A stretch of DNA of 64,000 nt. Source: Excoecaria cochinchinensis. Lineage: Eukaryota > Streptophyta > Magnoliopsida > Malpighiales > Euphorbiaceae. The position numbers and the translations under genes were made by a program. Of the stretch, positions 11,909 through 26,500 are shown in pieces. Below the pieces are notes generated by a model. That model made no database searches. It saw nothing but the letters and a program-made list of their open reading frames with translations, and was not told where the DNA came from. Location of the stretch: NCBI GenBank assembly GCA_947683425.1, contig CANTUQ010000302.1:1-64000 (forward strand). Reading direction: 5' to 3'. The first letter of the stretch is position 1, and every line of letters begins with the position of its first letter.

Positions 11909-14354
11909 ATGCGTTGTGACCGGCAAGCTTCCAGTAGCTACTCCGATTAAGTTTTCCCGAATTATTGGACTCGGATCCAAAATTGCACCACTTTTTACGA
12001 TTTTTTGATTCTCGTGATTTTCCCTAGGGATACCCCTAGGGAAATCCGTAAAAATTCGTCAGGTCCCGACGAGGCCAATTCTCGATGCGTTGTGACTGGA
12101 AAGCTTCCAGTAGCTACTCCGATCAAGTTTTCCCGAATTATTGGACTCGGATACAAAATCTCACCACTTTTTACGATTTTTCGATTCTGGTGATTTTCCC
12201 TAGGGGTACCCCTAGGGAAATCCTTAAAAATTCGTCAGGTCCCGACGAGGCCAATTCTCGATGCGTTGTGACTGGCAAGCTTCCAGTAGCTACTCCGATC
12301 AAGTTTTCCCGAATTATTGGACTCGGATACAAAATCTCACCACTTTTTACGATTTTTCGATTCTGGTGATTTTCCCTAGGGGTAACCCTAGGGAAATTCG
12401 TAAAATTTCGTATGGTCCCGACGAGGCTAATTCTCGATGCGTTGTGACCGGCAAGCTTCCAGTAGGTACTCCGATCAAGTTTTCCCGAATTATTGGACTC
12501 GGATCAAAAATTTCACCACTTTTTACTATTTTTCGATTCTGGTGATTTTCCCTAGGGGTAACCCTAGGGAAATCCGTAAAAATTCGAATGGTCCCGACGA
12601 GGCCAATTCTCGATGCGTTGTGACCGGAAAGCTTCCAGTAGCTACTCCGATCAAGTTTTCCCGAATTATTGGACTCGGATCCAAAATTTCACCACTTTTT
12701 ACGATTTTTCGATTCTCCCTAGGGGTACCCCTAGGGAAATCCGTAAAAATTCGTAAGGTCCCGACGAGGCCAATTCTTGATGCGTTGTGACCGGAAAGCT
12801 TCCAGTAGCTACGCCGATCAAGTTTTCCCGAATTATTGGACTCGGATAAAAAATTTCACCACTTTTGACGATTTTTCGATTCTGGTGATTTTCCCTAGGG
12901 GTACCCCTAGGGAAATCTGTAAAAATTCGTCAGGTCCCGACGAGGCCAATTCTCGATGCGTTGTGACTGGCAAGCTTCCAGTAGCTACTCCGATCAAGTT
13001 TTCACGAATTATTGGACTCGGATACAAAATCTCACCACTTTTTACGATTTTTCGATTCTGGTGATTTTCCCTGGGGATAACACTAGGGAAATCCGTAAAA
13101 ATTCGTATGGTCCCGACGAGGCCGATTCTCGATGCGTTGTGACCGGAAAGCTTCCAGTAGCTACTCCGATCAAGTTTTCCCGAATTATTGGACTCGGATC
13201 CAAAATTTCACCACTTTTTACGATTTTTCGATTCTGGTGATTTTCCCTAGGGGTAACCCTAGGGAAATTCGTAAAAATTCGTATGGTCCCGACGAGGCTA
13301 ATTCTCGATGTGTTGTGACCGGCAAGCTTCCAGTAGGTACTCCGATCAAGTTTTCCCGAATTATTGGACTCGGATCCAAAATTTCACCACTTTTTACGAT
13401 TTTTCGATTCTGGTGATTTTCCCTAGGGGTAACCCTAGGGAAATCCGTAAAAATTCGAATGGTCCCGACGAGGCCAATTCTCGATGCGTTGTGACCGGAA
13501 AGCTTCCAGTAGCTACTCCGATCAAGTTTTCCCGAATTATTGGACTCGGATCCAAAATTTCACCACTTTTTACGATTTTTCGATTCTCCCTAGGGGTACC
13601 CCTAGGGAAATCCGTAAAAATTCGTAAGGTCCCGACGAGGCCAATTCTTGATGCGTTGTGACCGGAAAGCTTCCAGTAGCTACGCCGATCAAGTTTTCCC
13701 GAATTATTGGACTCGGATAAAAAATTTCACCACTTTTGACGATATTTCGATTCTGGTGATTTTCCCTAGGGGTACCCCTAGGGAAATCTGTAAAAATTCG
13801 TCAGGTCCCGACGAGGCCAATTCTCGATGCGTTGTGACTGGCAAGCTTCCAGTAGCTACTCCGATCAAGGTTTCACGAATTATTGGACTCGGATACAAAA
13901 TCTCACCACTTTTTACGATTTTTCGATTCTGGTGATTTTCCCTGGGGATAACACTAGGGAAATCCGTAAAAATTCGTATGGTCCCGACGAGGCCAATTCT
14001 CGATGCGTTGTGACCGCCAAGCTTCCAGTAGCTACTCCGATCAAGTTTTCCCGAATTATTGGACTCGGATCCAAAATTTCACCACTTTTTACCATTTTTC
14101 GATTCTGGTGATTTTCCCTAGGGGTAACCCTAGGGAAATCCGTAAAAATTCGTATGGTCCCGACGAGGCCAATTCTCGATGCGTTGTAACCGGCAAGCTT
14201 CCAGTAGCTACTCCGATCAAGTTTTCCCGAATTATTGGACTCGGATCCAAAATTTCACCACTTTTTACGATTTTTCGATTCTGGTGATTTTCCCTAGGGG
14301 TAACCCTAGGGAAATCCGTAAAAATTCGAATGGTCCCGACGAGGCCAATTCTCG
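11909..14354 (+). repeat. 14-unit HOR, 2446 bp, copy 2
   Basis: All fourteen units match copy 1 at offset 2446, including the private markers GATGTGTTG (~13307), GACGATATTTCG (~13738) and CAAGGTTTCACG (~13866), and the same deletion junction (13954-14016). Copies 1 and 2 were therefore duplicated after the three-unit deletion. Confidence 0.92.
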
Positions 14355-17328
14355 ATGCGTTGTGACCGGCAAGCTTCCAGTAGCTACTCCGATTAAGTTT
14401 TCCCGAATTATTGGACTCGGATCCAAAATTGCACCACTTTTTACGATTTTTTGATTCTCGTGATTTTCCCTAGGGATACCCCTAGGGAAATCCGTAAAAA
14501 TTCGTCAGGTCCCGACGAGGCCAATTCTCGATGCGTTGTGACTAGAAAGCTTCCAGTAGCTACTCCGATCAAGTTTTCCCGAATTATTGGACTCGGATAC
14601 AAAATCTCACCACTTTTTACGATTTTTCGATTCTGGTGATTTTCCCTAGGGGTACCCCTAGGGAAATCCTTAAAAATTCGTCAGGTCCCGACGAGGCCAA
14701 TTCTCGATGCGTTGTGACTGGCAAGCTTCCAGTAGCTACTCCGATCAAGTTTTCCCGAATTATTGGACTCGGATACAAAATCTCACCACTTTTTACGATT
14801 TTTCGATTCTGGTGATTTTCCCTAGGGGTAACCCTAGGGAAATTCGTAAAATTTCGTATGGTCCCGACGAGGCTAATTCTCGATGCGTTGTGACCGGCAA
14901 GCTTCCAGTAGGTACTCCGATCAAGTTTTCCCGAATTATTGGACTCGGATCAAAAATTTCACCACTTTTTACTATTTTTCGATTCTGGTGATTTTCCCTA
15001 GGGGTAACCCTAGGGAAATCCGTAAAAATTCGAATGGTCCCGACGAGGCCAATTCTCGATGCGTTGTGACCGGAAAGCTTCCAGTAGCTACTCCGATCAA
15101 GTTTTCCCGAATTATTGGACTCGGATCCAAAATTTCACCACTTTTTACGATTTTTCGATTCTCCCTAGGGGTACCCCTAGGGAAATCCGTAAAAATTCGT
15201 AAGGTCCCGACGAGGCCAATTCTTGGTGCGTTGTGACCGGAAAGCTTCCAGTAGCTACGCCGATCAAGTTTTCCCGAATTATTGGACTCGGATAAAAAAT
15301 TTCACCACTTTTGACGATTTTTCGATTCTGGTGATTTTCCCTAGGGGTACCCCTAGGGAAATCTGTAAAAATTCGTCAGGTCCCGACGAGGCCAATTCTC
15401 GATGCGTTGTGACTGGCAAGCTTCCAGTAGCTACTCCGATCAAGTTTTCACGAATTATTGGACTCGGATACAAAATCTCACCACTTTTTACGATTTTTCG
15501 ATTCTGGTGATTTTCCCTGGGGATAACACTAGGGAAATCCGTAAAAATTCGTATGGTCCCGACGAGGCCGATTCTCGATGCGTTGTGACCGGAAAGCTTC
15601 CAGTAGCTACTCCGATCAAGTTTTCCCGAATTATTGGACTCGGATCCAAAATTTCACCACTTTTTACGATTTTTCGATTCTGGTGATTTTCCCTAGGGGT
15701 AACCCTAGGGAAATTCGTAAAAATTCGTATGGTCCCGACGAGGCTAATTCTCGATGTGTTGTGACCGGCAAGCTTCCAGTAGGTACTCCGATCAAGTTTT
15801 CCCGAATTATTGGACTCGGATCCAAAATTTCACCACTTTTTACGATTTTTCGATTCTGGTGATTTTCCCTAGGGGTAACCCTAGGGAAATCCGTAAAAAT
15901 TCGAATGGTCCCGACGAGGCCAATTCTCGATGCGTTGTGACCGGAAAGCTTCCAGTAGCTACTCCGATCAAGTTTTCCCGAATTATTGGACTCGGATCCA
16001 AAATTTCACCACTTTTTACGATTTTTCGATTCTCCCTAGGGGTACCCCTAGGGAAATCCGTAAAAATTCGTAAGGTCCCGACGAGGCCAATTCTTGATGC
16101 GTTGTGACCGGAAAGCTTCCAGTAGCTACGCCGATCAAGTTTTCCCGAATTATTGGACTCGGATAAAAAATTTCACCACTTTTGACGATTTTTCGATTCT
16201 GGTGATTTTCCCTAGGGGTACCCCTAGGGAAATCTGTAAAAATTCGTCAGGTCCCGACGAGGCCAATTCTCGATGCGTTGTGACTGGCAAGCTTCCAGTA
16301 GCTACTCCGATCAAGGTTTCACGAATTATTGGACTCGGATACAAAATCTCACCACTTTTTACGATTTTTCGATTCTGGTGATTTTCCCTGGGGATAACAC
16401 TAGGGAAATCCGTAAAAATTCGTATGGTCCCGACGAGGCCAATTCTCGATGCGTTGTGACCGGCAAGCTTCCAGTAGCTACTCCGATCAAGTTTTCCCGA
16501 ATTATTGGACTCGGATCCAAAATTTTACCACTTTTTACGATTTTTCGATTCTGGTGATTTTCCCTAGGGGTAACCCTAGGGAAATCCGTAAAAATTCGTA
16601 TGGTCCCGACGAGGCCAATTCTCGATGCGTTGTGACCGGCAAGCTTCCAGTAGCTACTCCGATCAAGTTTTCCCGAATTATTGGACTCGGATCTAAAATT
16701 TCACCACTTTTTACGATTTTTCGATTCTCATGATTTTCCCTAGGGGTACCCCTAGGGAAATCCGTAAAAATTCGTCAGGTCCCGACGAGGCCAATTCTCG
16801 ATGCGTTGTGACTGGAAAGCTTCCAGTAGCTACTCCGATCAAGTTTTCCCGAATTATTGGACTCGGATACAAAATCTCACCACTTTTTACGATTTTTCGA
16901 TTCTGGTGATTTTCCCTAGGGATAACCCTAGGGAAATCCGTAAAAATTCGTATGGTCCCGACGAGGCCAATTCTCGATGCGTTGTGACCGCCAAGCTTCC
17001 AGTAGCTACTCCGATCAAGTTTTCCCGAATTATTGGACTCGGATCCAAAATTTCACCACTTTTTACCATTTTTCGATTCTGGTGATTTTCCCTAGGGGTA
17101 ACCCTAGGGAAATCCGTAAAAATTCGTATGGTCCCGACGAGGCCAATTCTCGATGCGTTGTAACCGGCAAGCTTCCAGTAGCTACTCCGATCAAGTTTTC
17201 CCGAATTATTGGACTCGGATCCAAAATTTCACCACTTTTTACGATTTTTCGATTCTGGTGATTTTCCCTAGGGGTAACCCTAGGGAAATCCGTAAAAATT
17301 CGAATGGTCCCGACGAGGCCAATTCTCG
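14355..17328 (+). repeat. 17-unit HOR, 2974 bp, copy 3 (undeleted form)
   Basis: It follows copies 1-2 at offset 2446 up to about 16448, then has the three units (16449, 16625, 16801) that they lack; these match 8583, 8759 and 8935 (offset 7866). Private changes include GACTAGAAAGC at ~14539 and TTGGTGCG at ~15223. It keeps GATGTGTTG and CAAGGTTTCACG but not the ATATTTCG marker. Confidence 0.88.
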
Positions 17329-18551
17329 ATGCGTTGTGACCGGCAAGCTTCCAGTAGCTACTCCGATTAAGTTTTCCCGAATTATTGGACTCGGATCCAA
17401 AATTGCACCACTTTTTACGATTTTTTGATTCTCGTGATTTTCCCTAGGGATACCCCTAGGGAAATCCGTAAAAATTCGTCAGGTCCCGACGAGGCCAATT
17501 CTCGATGCGTTGTGACTGGAAAGCTTCCAGTAGCTACTCCGATCAAGTTTTCCCGAATTATTGGACTCGGATACAAAATCTCACCACTTTTTACGATTTT
17601 TCGATTCTGGTGATTTTCCCTAGGGGTACCCCTAGGGAAATCCTTAAAAATTCGTCAGGTCCCGACGAGGCCAATTCTTGATGCGTTGTGACTGGCAAGC
17701 TTCCAGTAGCTACTCCGATCAAGTTTTCCCGAATTATTGGACTCGGATACAAAATCTCACCACTTTTTACGATTTTTCGATTCTGGTGATTTTCCCTAGG
17801 GGTAACCCTAGGGAAATTCGTAAAATTTCGTATGGTCCCGACGAGGCTAATTCTCGATGCGTTGTGACCGGCAAGCTTCCAGTAGGTACTCCGATCAAGT
17901 TTTCCCGAATTATTGGACTCGGATCAAAAATTTCACCACTTTTTACGATTTTTCGATTCTGGTGATTTTCCCTAGGGGTAACCCTAGGGAAATCCGTAAA
18001 AATTCGAATGGTCCCGACGAGGCCAATTCTCGATGCGTTGTGACCGGAAAGCTTCCAGTAGCTACTCCGATCAAGTTTTCCCGAATTATTGGACTCGGAT
18101 CCAAAATTTCACCACTTTTTACGATTTTTCGATTCTCCCTAGGGGTACCCCTAGGGAAATCCGTAAAAATTCGTAAGGTCCCGACGAGGCCAATTCTTGA
18201 TGCGTTGTGACCGGAAAGCTTCCAGTAGCTACGCCGATCAAGTTTTCCCGAATTATTGGACTCGGATAAACAATTTCACCACTTTTGACGATTTTTCGAT
18301 TCTGGTGATTTTCCCTAGGGGTACCCCTAGGGAAATCTGTAAAAATTCGTCAGGTCCCGACGAGGCCAATTCTCGATGCGTTGTGACTGGCAAGCTTCCA
18401 GTAGCTACTCCGATCAAGTTTTCACGAATTATTGGACTCGGATACAAAATCTCACCACTTTTTACGATTTTTCGATTCTGGTGATTTTCCCTGGGGATAA
18501 CACTAGGGAAATCCGTAAAAATTCGTATGGTCCCGACGAGGCCAATTCTCG
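17329..18551 (+). repeat. Partial fourth copy of the 14/17-unit HOR
   Basis: Seven units (17329-18551) begin with the GATTAAG/AATTGCACC unit and follow the same order as 14355-15577. A private base gives ATAAACAATTTC at ~18266. The series then switches to the block that matches the start of the window. Confidence 0.82.
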
Positions 18552-20580
18552 ATGCGTTGTGACCGGCAAGCTTCCAGTAGCTACTCCGATCAAGTTTTCC
18601 CGAATTATTGGACTCGGATCCAAAATTTCACCACTTTTAACGATTTTTCGATTCTGGTGATTTTCCCTAGGGGTACCCCTAGGGAAATCCGTAAAAATTC
18701 GTCAGGTCCCGACGAGGCAAATTCTCGATGCGTTGTGACTGGAAAGCTTCCAGTAGCTACTCCGATCAAGTTTTCCCGAATTATTGGACTCGGATACAAA
18801 ATCTCACCACTTTTTACGATTTTTCGATTCTGGTGATTTTCCCTAGGGGTACCCCTAGGGAAATCTTTAAAAATTCGTCAGGTCCCGACAAGGCCAATTC
18901 TCGATGCGTTGTGACTGGCAAGCTTCCAGTAGCTACTCCGATCAAGTTTTCCCGAATTATTGGACTCGGATACAAAATCTCACCACTTTTTACGATTTTT
19001 CGAATCTGGTGATTTTCCCTAGGGGTAACCCTAGGGAAATTCGTATAAATTCGTATGGTCCCGATGAGGCTAATTCTCGATGCGTTGTGACCGGCAAGCT
19101 TCCAGTAGGTACTCCAATCAAGTTTTCCCGAATTATTGGACTCGGATCAAAAATTTCACCACTTTTTACGATTTTTCGATTCTGGTGATTTTCCCTAGGG
19201 GTAGCCCTAGGGAAATCCGTAAAAATTCGAATGGTCCCGACGAGGCCAATTCTCGATGCGTTGTGACCGGCAAGCTTCCAGTAGCTACTCCGATCAAGTT
19301 TTCCCGAATTATTGGACTCGGATCCAAAATTTCACCACTTTTTACGATTTTTCGATTCTCCCTAGGGGTACCCCTAGGGAAATCCGTAAAAATTCGTAAG
19401 GTCCCGACGAGGCCAATTCTTGATGCGTTGTGACCGGAAAGCTTCCAGTAGCTACGCCGATCAAGTTTTCCTGAATTATTGGACTCGGATAAAAAATTTC
19501 ACCACTTTTTACGATTTTTCGATTCTGGTGATTTTCCCTAGGGGTACCCCTAGGGAAATCCGTAAAAATTCGTCAGGTCCCGACGAGGCCATTTCTCGAT
19601 GCGTTGTGACTGGCAAGCTTCCAGTAGCTACTCCGATCAAGTTTTCCCGAATTATTGGACTCGGATACAAAATCTCACCACTTTTTACGATTTTTCGATT
19701 CTGGTGATTTTCCCTGGGGATAACACTAGGGAAATCCGTAAAAATTCGTATGGTCCCGACGAGGCCAATTCTCGATGCGTTGTGACCGGCAAGCTTCCAG
19801 TAGCTACTCCGATCAAGTTTTCCCGAATTATTGGACTCGGATCCAAAATTTCACCACTTTTTACGATTTTTCGATTCTGGTGATTTTCCCTAGGGGTAAC
19901 CCTAGGGAAATCCGTAAAAATTCGTATGGTCCCGACGAGGCCAATTCTCGATGCGTTGTGACCGGCAAGCTTCCAGTAGCTACTCCGATCAAGTTTTCCC
20001 GAATTATTGGACTCGGATCCAAAATTTCACCACTTTTTACGATTTTTCGATTCTCGTGATTTTCCCTAGGGGTACCCCTAGGGAAATCCGTAAAAATTCG
20101 TCAGGTCCCGACGAGGCCAATTCTCAATGCGTTGTGACTGGAAAGCTTCCAGTAGCTACTCCTATCAAGTTTTCCCGAATTATTGGACTCGGATACAAAA
20201 TCTCACCACTTTTTACGATTTTTCGATTCTGGTGATTTTCCCTAGGGATAACCCTAGGGAAATCCGTAAAAATTCGTATGGTCCCGACGAGGCCAATTCT
20301 CGATGCGTTGTGACCGCCAAGCTTCCAGTAGCTACTCCGATCAAGTTTTCCCGAATTATTGGACTCGGATCCAAAATTTCACCACTTTTTACCATTTTTC
20401 GATTCTGGTGATTTTCCCTAGGGGTAACCCTAGGGAAATCCGTAAAAATTCGTATGGTCCCGACGAGGCCAATTCTCGATGCGTTGTAACCGGCAAGCTT
20501 CCAGTAGCTACTCCGATCAAGTTTTCCCGAATTATTGGACTCGGATCCAAAATTTCACCACTTTTTACGATTTTTCGATT
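18513..20580 (+). repeat. Long duplication, second copy of ~1-2070 (offset 18512)
   Basis: Unit order and private markers (TTTTAACG, CGAATCTGG, CGTATAAATTCG, CTGAATTATT, the ACCGCC and TACCATT units, GTTGTAACC) match 1-2070 at one constant offset. Differences are scattered single bases, for example GACAAGGCC at ~18898 and CCAATCAAG at ~19115. The offset changes inside the unit that starts at 20479. Confidence 0.88.
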
Positions 20581-20599
20581 CTGGTGATTTTCCCTAGGG

Positions 20600-23500
20600 G
20601 TAACCCTAGGGAAATCCGTAAAAATTCGAATGGTCCCGACGAGGCCAATTCTCGATGCGTTGTGACCGGCAAGCTTCCAGTAGCTACTCCGATTAAGTTT
20701 TCCCGAATTATTGGACTCGGATCCAAAATTGCACCACTTTTTACGATTTTTCGATTCTCGTGATTTTCCCTAGGGATACCCCTAGGGAAATCCGTAAAAA
20801 TTCGTCAGGTCCCGACGAGGCCAATTCTCGATGCGTTGTGACTGGAAAGCTTCCAGTAGCTACTCCGATCAAGTTTTCCCGAATTATTGGACTCGGATAC
20901 AAAATCTCACCACTTTTTACGATTTTTCGATTCTGGTGATTTTCCCTAGGGGTACCCCTAGGGAAATCCTTAAAAATTCGTCAGGTCCCGACGAGGCCAA
21001 TTCTCGATGCGTTGTGACTGGCAAGCTTCCAGTAGCTACTCCGATCAAGTTTTCCCGAATTATTGGACTCGGATACAAAATCTCACCACTTTTTACGATT
21101 TTTCGATTCTGGTGATTTTCCCTAGGGGTAACCCTAGGGAAATTCGTAAAAATTCGTATGGTCCCGACGAGGCTAATTCTCGATGCGTTGTGACCGGCAA
21201 GCTTCCAGTAGGTACTCCGATCAAGTTTTCCCGAATTATTGGACTCGGATCCAAAATTTCACCACTTTTTACGATTTTTCGATTCTGGTGATTTTCCCTA
21301 GGGGTAACCCTAGGGAAATCCGTAAAAATTCGAATGGTCCCGACGAGGCCAATTCTCGATGCGTTTTGACCGGAAAGCTTCCAGTAGCTACTCCGATCAA
21401 GTTTTCCCGAATTATTGGACTCGGATCCAAAATTTCACCACTTTTTACGATTTTTCGATTCTCCCTAGGGGTACCCCTAGGGAAATCCGTAAAAATTCGT
21501 AAGGTCCCGACGAGGCCAATTCTTGATGCGTTGTGACCGGAAAGCTTCCAGTAGCTACGCCGATCAAGTTTTCCCGAATTATTGGACTCGGATACAAAAT
21601 CTCACCACTTTTTACGATTTTTCGATTCTGGTGATTTTCCCTAGGGGTAACCCTAGGGAAATTCGTAAAAATTCGTATGGTCCCGACGAGGCTAATTCTC
21701 GATGCGTTGTGACCGGCAAGCTTCCAGTAGGTACTCCGATCAAGTTTTCCCGAATTATTGGACTCGGATCCAAAATTTCACCACTTTTTACGATTTTTCG
21801 ATTCTGGTGATTTTCCCTAGGGGTAACCCTAGGGAAATCCGTAAAAATTCGAATGGTCCCGACGAGGCCAATTCTCGATGCGTTGTGACCGGAAAGCTTC
21901 CAGTAGCTACTCCGATCAAGTTTTCCCGAATTATTGGACTCGGATCCAAAATTTCACCACTTTTTACGATTTTTCGATTCTCCCTAGGGGTACCCCTAGG
22001 GAAATCCGTAAAAATTCGTAAGGTCCCGACGAGGCCAATTCTTGATGCGTTGTGACCGGAAAGCTTCCAGTAGCTACGCCGATCAAGTTTTCCCGAATTA
22101 TTGGACTCGGATAAAAAATTTCACCACTTTTGACGATTTTTCGATTCTGGTGATTTTCCCTAGGGGTACCCCTAGGGAAATCTGTAAAAATTCGTCAGGT
22201 CCCGACGAGGCCAATTCTCGATGCGTTGTGACTGGCAAGCTTCCAGTAGCTACTCCGATCAAGTTTTCACGAATTATTGGACTCGGAAACAAAATCTCAC
22301 CACTTTTTACGATTTTTCGATTCTGGTGATTTTCCCTGGGGATAACACTAGGGAAATCCGTAAAAATTCGTATGGTCCCGACGAGGCCAATTCTCGATGC
22401 GTTGTGACCGGCAAGCTTCCAGTAGCTACTCCGATCAAGTTTTCCCGAATTATTGGACTCGGATCCAAAATTTCACCACTTTTTACGATTTTTCGATTCT
22501 GGTGATTTTCCCTAGGGGTAACCCTAGGGAAATCCGTAAAAATTCGTATGGTCCCGACGAGGCCAATTCTCGATGCGTTGTGACCGGCAAGCTTCCAGTA
22601 GCTACTCCGATCAAGTTTTCCCGAATTATTGGACTCGGATCCAAAATTTCACCACTTTTTACGATTTTTCGATTCTCGTGATTTTCCCTGGGGGTACCCC
22701 TAGGAAAATCCGTAAAAATTCGTCAGGTCCCGACGAGGCCAATTCTCGATGCGTTGTGACTGGAAAGCTTCCAGTAGCTACTCCGATCAAGTTTTCCCGA
22801 ATTATTGGACTCGGATACAAAATCTCACCACTTTTTACGATTTTTCGATTCTGGTGATTTTCCCTAGGGATAACCCTAGGGAAATTCGTAAAAATTCGTA
22901 TGGTCCCGACGAGGCTAATTCTCGATGCGTTGTGACCGGCAAGCTTCCAGTAGGTACTCCGATCAAGTTTTCCCGAATTATTGGACTCGGATCCAAAATT
23001 TCACCACTTTTTACGATTTTTCGATTCTGGTGATTTTCCCTAGGGGTAACCCTAGGGAAATCCGTAAAAATTCGAATGGTCCCGACGAGGCCAATTCTCG
23101 ATGCGTTGTGACCGGAAAGCTTCCAGTAGCTACTCCGATCAAGTTTTCCCGAATTATTGGACTCGGATCCAAAATTTCACCACTTTTTACGATTTTTCGA
23201 TTCTCCCTAGGGGTACCCCTAGGGAAATCCGTAAAAATTCGTAAGGTCCCGACGAGGCCAATTCTTGATGCGTTGTGACCGGAAAGCTTCCAGTAGCTAC
23301 GCCGATCAAGTTTTCCCGAATTATTGGACTCGGATAAAAAATTTCACCACTTTTGACGATTTTTCGATTCTGGTGATTTTCCCTAGGGGTACCCCTAGGG
23401 AAATCTGTAAAAATTCGTCAGGTCCCGACGAGGCCAATTCTCGATGTGTTGTGACTGGCAAGCTTCCAGTAGCTACTCCGATCAAGTTTTCACGAATTAT

Positions 23501-26500
23501 TGGACTCGGATACAAAATCTCACCACTTTTTACGATTTTTCGATTCTGGTGATTTTCCCTGGGGATAACACTAGGGAAATCCGTAAAAATTCGTATGGTC
23601 CCGACGAGGCCAATTCTCGATGCGTTGTGACCGGCAAGCTTCCAGTAGCTACTCCGATCAAGTTTTCCCGAATTATTGGACTCGGATCCAAAATTTCACC
23701 ACTTTTTACGATTTTTCGATTCTGGTGATTTTCCCTAGGGGTAACCCTAGGGAAATTCGTAAAAATTCGTATGGTCCCGACGAGGCTAATTCTCGATGCG
23801 TTGTGACCGGCAAGCTTCCAGTAGGTACTCCGATCAAGTTTTCCCGAATTATTGGACTCGGATCCAAAATTTCACCACTTTTTACGATTTTTCGATTCTG
23901 GTGATTTTCCCTAGGGGTAACCCTAGGGAAATCCGTAAAAATTCGAATGGTCCCGACGAGGCCAATTCTCGATGCGTTGTGACCGGAAAGCTTCCAGTAG
24001 CTACTCCGATCAAGTTTTCCCGAATTATTGGACTCGGATCCAAAATTTCACCACTTTTTACGATTTTTCGATTCTCCCTAGGGGTACCCCTAGGGAAATC
24101 CGTAAAAATTCGTAAGGTCCCGACGAGGCCAATTCTTGATGCGTTGTGACCGGAAAGCTTCCAGTAGCTACGCCGATCAAGTTTTCCCGAATTATTGGAC
24201 TCGGATAAAAAATTTCACCACTTTTGACGATTTTTCGATTCTGGTGATTTTCCCTAGGGGTACCCCTAGGGAAATCTGTAAAAATTCGTCAGGTCCCGAC
24301 GAGGCCAATTCTCGATGTGTTGTGACTGGCAAGCTTCCAGTAGCTACTCCGATCAAGTTTTCACGAATTATTGGACTCGGATACAAAATCTCACAACTTT
24401 TTACGATTTTTCGATTCTGGTGATTTTCCCTGGGGATAACACTAGGGAAATCCGTAAAAATTCGTATGGTCCCAACGAGGCCAATTCTCGATGCGTTGTG
24501 ACCGGCAAGCTTCCAGTAGCTACTCCGATCAAGTTTTCCCGAATTATTGGACTCGGATCCAAAATTTTACCACTTTTTACGATTTTTTGATTCTGGTGAT
24601 TTTCCCTAGGGGTAACCCTAGGGAAATCCGTAAAAATTCGTATGGTCCCGACGAGGCTAATTCTCGATGCGTTGTGACCGGCAAGCTTCCAGTAGCTACT
24701 CCGATCAAGTTTTCCCGAATTATTGGACTCGGATCTAAAATTTCACCACTTTTTACGATTTTTCGATTCTCGTGATTTTCCCTAGGGGTACCCCTAGGGA
24801 AATCCGTAAAAATTCGTCAGGTCCCGACGAGGCCAATTCTCGATGCGTTGTGACTGGAAAGCTTCCAGTAGCTACTCCGATCAAGTTTTCCCGAATTATT
24901 GGACTCGGATACAAAATCTCACCACTTTTTACGATTTTTCGATTCTGGTGATTTTCCCTAGGGATAACCCTAGGGAAATCCGTAAAAATTCGTATGGTCC
25001 CGACGAGGCCAATTCTCGATGCGTTGTGACCGCCAAGCTTCCAGTAGCTACTCCGATCAAGTTTTCCCGAATTATTGGACTCGGATCCAAAATTTCACCA
25101 CTTTTTACCATTTTTCGATTCTGGTGATTTTCCCTAGGGGTAACCCTAGGGAAATCCGTAAAAATTCGTATGGTCCCGACGAGGCCAATTCTCGATGCGT
25201 TGTAACCGGCAAGCTTCCAGTAGCTACTCCGATCAAGTTTTCCCGAATTATTGGACTCGGATCCAAAATTTCACCACTTTTTACGATTTTTCGATTCTGG
25301 TGATTTTCCCTATGGGTAACCCTAGGGAAATCCGTAAAAATTCGAATGGTCCCGACGAGGCCAATTCTCGATGCGTTGTGACCGGCAAGCTTCCAGTAGC
25401 TACTCCGATTAAGTTTTCCCGAATTATTGGACTCAGATCAAAAATTGCACCACTTTTTACGATTTTTCGATTCTCGTGATTTTCCCTAGGGATACCCCTA
25501 GGGAAATCCGTAAAAATTCGTCAGGTCCCGACGAGGCCAATTCTCGATGCGTTGTGACTGGAAAGCTTCCAGTAGCTACTCCGATCAAGTTTTCCCGAAT
25601 TATTGGACTCGGATACAAAATCTCACCACTTTTTACGATTTTTCGATTCTGGTGATTTTCCCTAGGGGTACCCCTAGGGAAATCCTTAAAAATTCGTCAG
25701 GTCCCGACGAGGCCAATTCTCGATGCGTTGTGACTGGCAAGCTTCCAGTAGCTACTCCGATCAAGTTTTCCCGAATTATTGGACTCGGATACAAAATCTC
25801 ACCACTTTTTACGATTTTTCGATTCTGGTGATTTTCCCTAGGGGTAACCCTAGGGAAATTCGTAAAATTTCGTATGGTCCCGACGAGGCTAATTCTCGAT
25901 GCGTTGTGACCGGCAAGCTTCCAGTAGGTACTCCGATCAAGTTTTCCCGAATTATTGGACTCGGATCCAAAATTTCACCACTTTTTACGATTTTTCGATT
26001 CTGGTGATTTTCCCTAGGGGTAACCCTAGGGAAATCCGTAAAAATTCGAATGGTCCCGACGAGGCCAATTCTCGATGCGTTGTGACCGGAAAGCTTCCAG
26101 TAGCTACTCCGATCAAGTTTTCCCGAATTATTGGACTCGGATCCAAAATTTCACCACTTTTTACGATTTTTCGATTCTCCCTAGGGGTACCCCTAGGGAA
26201 ATCCGTAAAAATTCGTAAGGTCCCGACGAGGCCAATTCTTGATGCGTTGTGACCGGAAAGCTTCCAGTAGCTACGCCGATCAAGTTTTCCCGAATTATTG
26301 GACTCGGATAAAAAATTTCACCACTTTTGACGATTTTTCGATTCTGGTGATTTTCCCTAGGGGTACCCCTAGGGAAATCTGTAAAAATTCGTCAGGTCCC
26401 GACGAGGCCAATTCTCGATGCGTTGTGACTGGCAAGCTTCCAGTAGCTACTCCGATCAAGTTTTCACGAATTATTGGACTCGGATACAAAATCTCACCAC

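Noticed and set aside
9463..14354. Assembly artefact as the cause of the near-identical 2446-bp copies
   Set aside because: It cannot be excluded from sequence alone, but copy 3 carries private differences (about 14539 and 15223) and a different unit count, and other duplications have scattered substitutions, so real duplications are more likely than duplicated contig ends.
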